Assembly: GCA_030641945.1 (NCBI GenBank)
Contig: DAOWLL010000082.1
Coordinates: 1 to 7,076, forward strand
Source of the DNA: Gammaproteobacteria bacterium
GTDB taxonomy: Bacteria; Pseudomonadota; Gammaproteobacteria; SZUA-229
Length of the DNA stretch: 7,076 bases
Reading direction: 5' to 3'
This document shows, piece by piece, positions 5,436 to 7,076 of the stretch. The notes under the pieces are model-generated. The model did not search any database. It worked only from the letters and a program-made list of their open reading frames with translations, and was not told where the DNA came from. Both the position numbers and the translations under genes were made by a program. How positions within the stretch are numbered: the first letter of the stretch is position 1; each line of letters begins with the position of its first letter.

Positions 5436-7076
5436 ATGTCTAAACCATGGCTGAAAAGTTACCCTGAAGGCGTACCGGAAGAAATTTCAATCGATGAGTA
5501 TGCATCCGTTGCAGATATCTTTGACCAGAGCGTTTGCAAGTATGAAGACCTGCCGGCCTATTCAAATTTCGGCAAGACAATTAGCTACAAAGAAGCAAGA
5601 CAGTTCACTTCGCAACTGGGGGCATATCTAAAGAACGAACTCGGTCTGGAGAAAGGCACAAAAGTTGCGGTGATGATGCCCAACCTGCTGCAGAACCCTG
5701 TCGCCATATTCGGCATCCTGCGTGCAGGCATGGTCGTAGTGAACACCAACCCGCTATATACCGCAAGAGAACTCAAACACCAGATGAATGATTCAGGCGC
5801 CGAAGCCATCATTATCGTGGAAAACTTTTGTCACGTGCTGGAAGAGGTCATCGAAGAAACACCCATAAAACATGTCATCGTCACACGCATGGGTGACATG
5901 CTGCCATTCCCGAAATCAGCGATCATTAACTTTGTTGTCAAGCGCATAAAGAAAATGGTGCCCGCATACAAACTACCGGGTGCAGTACTATTCAACAAGG
6001 CATTGAAACTTGGTTTACAGCATCGCTTTGAAACCGTACCTACCAGTCATTACGACATCGCATTCCTGCAGTATACCGGCGGCACCACGGGTGTATCAAA
6101 AGGCGCCGTACTGACCAATAAGAACATGGTCGCCAATATGCAACAGGCATCGGCATGGTTCGACAACATCCTGGAAGAAGGCAAGGAAACCGTTATCACC
6201 GCACTGCCGCTGTATCACATCTTTTCTTTGACAGCGAACTGCCTGACTTTCATGAAATACGGTTCACTGAATTACCTGATCACCAACCCGCGCGACATGA
6301 AGAACTTCGTCAAGGAACTCAAGGGCGTGAAATTTACTGCAGTCACCGGTGTAAATACATTGTTCAATGGCCTGTTGAACACAGCGGGATTCAAGGATGT
6401 CGACTTTTCAAATCTGAAACTTACCCTTGGCGGCGGTATGGCTGTACAGCGTGCCGTTGCAGAACACTGGAAAAATGTAACCGGCGCACCTTTGCTTGAA
6501 GCATATGGACTAACAGAAACATCACCCGCCGCCTGTATCAACCCGACGAACCTGAAAGCCTTTAACGGCAAAATCGGCTTGCCGATATCCTCAACTGACT
6601 GTTCCATACAGGATGATGACTGGAACGAACTGGCTATCGGTGAAACCGGTGAGATATGCATACGCGGACCCCAGGTCATGCAGGGGTACTGGCAACGCCC
6701 CAAGGACACGGCTGATGTGTTAAGTGCAGATGGCTGGCTGCATACCGGTGATATTGGTTTCATGGATGAACAGGGTTATGTACAGATCGTCGATCGCAAG
6801 AAAGACATGATTCTCGTTTCAGGCTTCAATGTTTATCCCAACGAAGTGGAAAGTGTACTTGCTCATCATCCCGGCGTACTTGAAGTCGGCGTCATCGGCA
6901 TGCCCGATGAAAGAAGCGGCGAAGCCGTTGCAGCGGTCGTCGTTAAAAGCGACCCGTCATTAACCGAAGACGCGCTTATCGAGTTCTGCAAGGCAGACCT
7001 GACAAACTACAAACGGCCGAGATTTATTTTCTTTACAGACGAGTTGCCCAAGACCAACGTCGGCAAGATATTAAGA
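5436..7076 (+). CDS. fadD: Long-chain acyl-CoA ligase FadD (3' end outside window)
   Basis: The visible 547 residues are an ANL-superfamily adenylating enzyme of the FadD type, which converts free fatty acids, ATP and CoA into acyl-CoA plus AMP and PPi at the inner membrane. The start MSKPWLKSYPEGVP resembles FadD. Motifs in order are the phosphate-binding loop YTGGTTGVSKGA (213-224), ALPLYHIF (256-263), YGLTETSP (357-364), GWLHTGD (433-439), DRKKDMILVSGFNVYPNEVE (453-472), which is the FadD signature with the hinge, and PKTNVGKILR (538-547), whose Lys544 is the catalytic lysine. E. coli FadD has 561 residues, so roughly 10-15 are missing beyond the window edge. All key residues are present and the frame is intact. 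The ATG follows a strong AGGAG. Its position after a TRAP operon may link uptake to activation, but it could be an independent gene. Confidence 0.95.
   Translation, partial: MSKPWLKSYPEGVPEEISIDEYASVADIFDQSVCKYEDLPAYSNFGKTISYKEARQFTSQLGAYLKNELGLEKGTKVAVMMPNLLQNPVAIFGILRAGMVVVNTNPLYTARELKHQMNDSGAEAIIIVENFCHVLEEVIEETPIKHVIVTRMGDMLPFPKSAIINFVVKRIKKMVPAYKLPGAVLFNKALKLGLQHRFETVPTSHYDIAFLQYTGGTTGVSKGAVLTNKNMVANMQQASAWFDNILEEGKETVITALPLYHIFSLTANCLTFMKYGSLNYLITNPRDMKNFVKELKGVKFTAVTGVNTLFNGLLNTAGFKDVDFSNLKLTLGGGMAVQRAVAEHWKNVTGAPLLEAYGLTETSPAACINPTNLKAFNGKIGLPISSTDCSIQDDDWNELAIGETGEICIRGPQVMQGYWQRPKDTADVLSADGWLHTGDIGFMDEQGYVQIVDRKKDMILVSGFNVYPNEVESVLAHHPGVLEVGVIGMPDERSGEAVAAVVVKSDPSLTEDALIEFCKADLTNYKRPRFIFFTDELPKTNVGKILR

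Noticed and set aside
6272..6763. 163-codon minus-strand frame opposite fadD
   Set aside because: It overlaps conserved FadD motifs in the other strand and shows no domain or start signal of its own.

Overview
The window looks like a piece of a gammaproteobacterial chromosome. Base composition is moderate. The proteins resemble Gram-negative families: a lipoprotein with a lipobox, a Sec-exported periplasmic binding protein, two inner-membrane permease subunits, and a FadD very close in length and motifs to the E. coli type. No species call can be supported from the sequence alone.

Layout. Positions 1-372 are non-coding and crowded with short repeats: a CCTCTGCG duplication, an inverted repeat, a 'TGAGCyTGyCGAA' dispersed-type repeat, a CATTATT heptamer array and a degenerate CCTCGTC heptad array. 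Positions 373-1602 encode a polytopic membrane protein that fuses the SpmA-like and SpmB-like halves of the nucleoside-recognition/Gate family. After 68 bases come four tightly packed genes (1671-5320). They form a complete TRAP transporter of the TPR-protein-associated type (TPAT): a TatT lipoprotein, a DctP-type periplasmic binding protein, a DctQ-type small permease and a DctM-type large permease. The genes overlap by 10, 8 and 4 bases, so they are almost certainly one translationally coupled operon. After a 115-base gap holding a plausible sigma-70 promoter and an unusual hairpin around the ribosome binding site, a long-chain acyl-CoA ligase (fadD) starts at 5436. It runs off the end of the window about a dozen residues before its expected C-terminus.

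How the genes may work together. The binding protein should capture an organic anion in the periplasm, the TatT lipoprotein should assist it, and the QM permease should drive uptake with an ion gradient. The best-studied TPAT pair (Treponema pallidum TP0956/TP0957) has been linked to hydrophobic ligands. A fatty-acid-activating enzyme directly downstream makes a fatty acid or other hydrophobic carboxylate a reasonable, untested substrate hypothesis. The Gate protein upstream may be a further transporter, but nothing in the sequence ties it functionally to the others.

I see no RNA genes, CRISPR array, insertion sequence, prophage or clearly new system. The most interesting points are the compact TPAT-fadD neighbourhood, the Pro/Glu-rich tail of the binding protein, the repeat nest upstream, and the hairpin that displays the fadD Shine-Dalgarno sequence.
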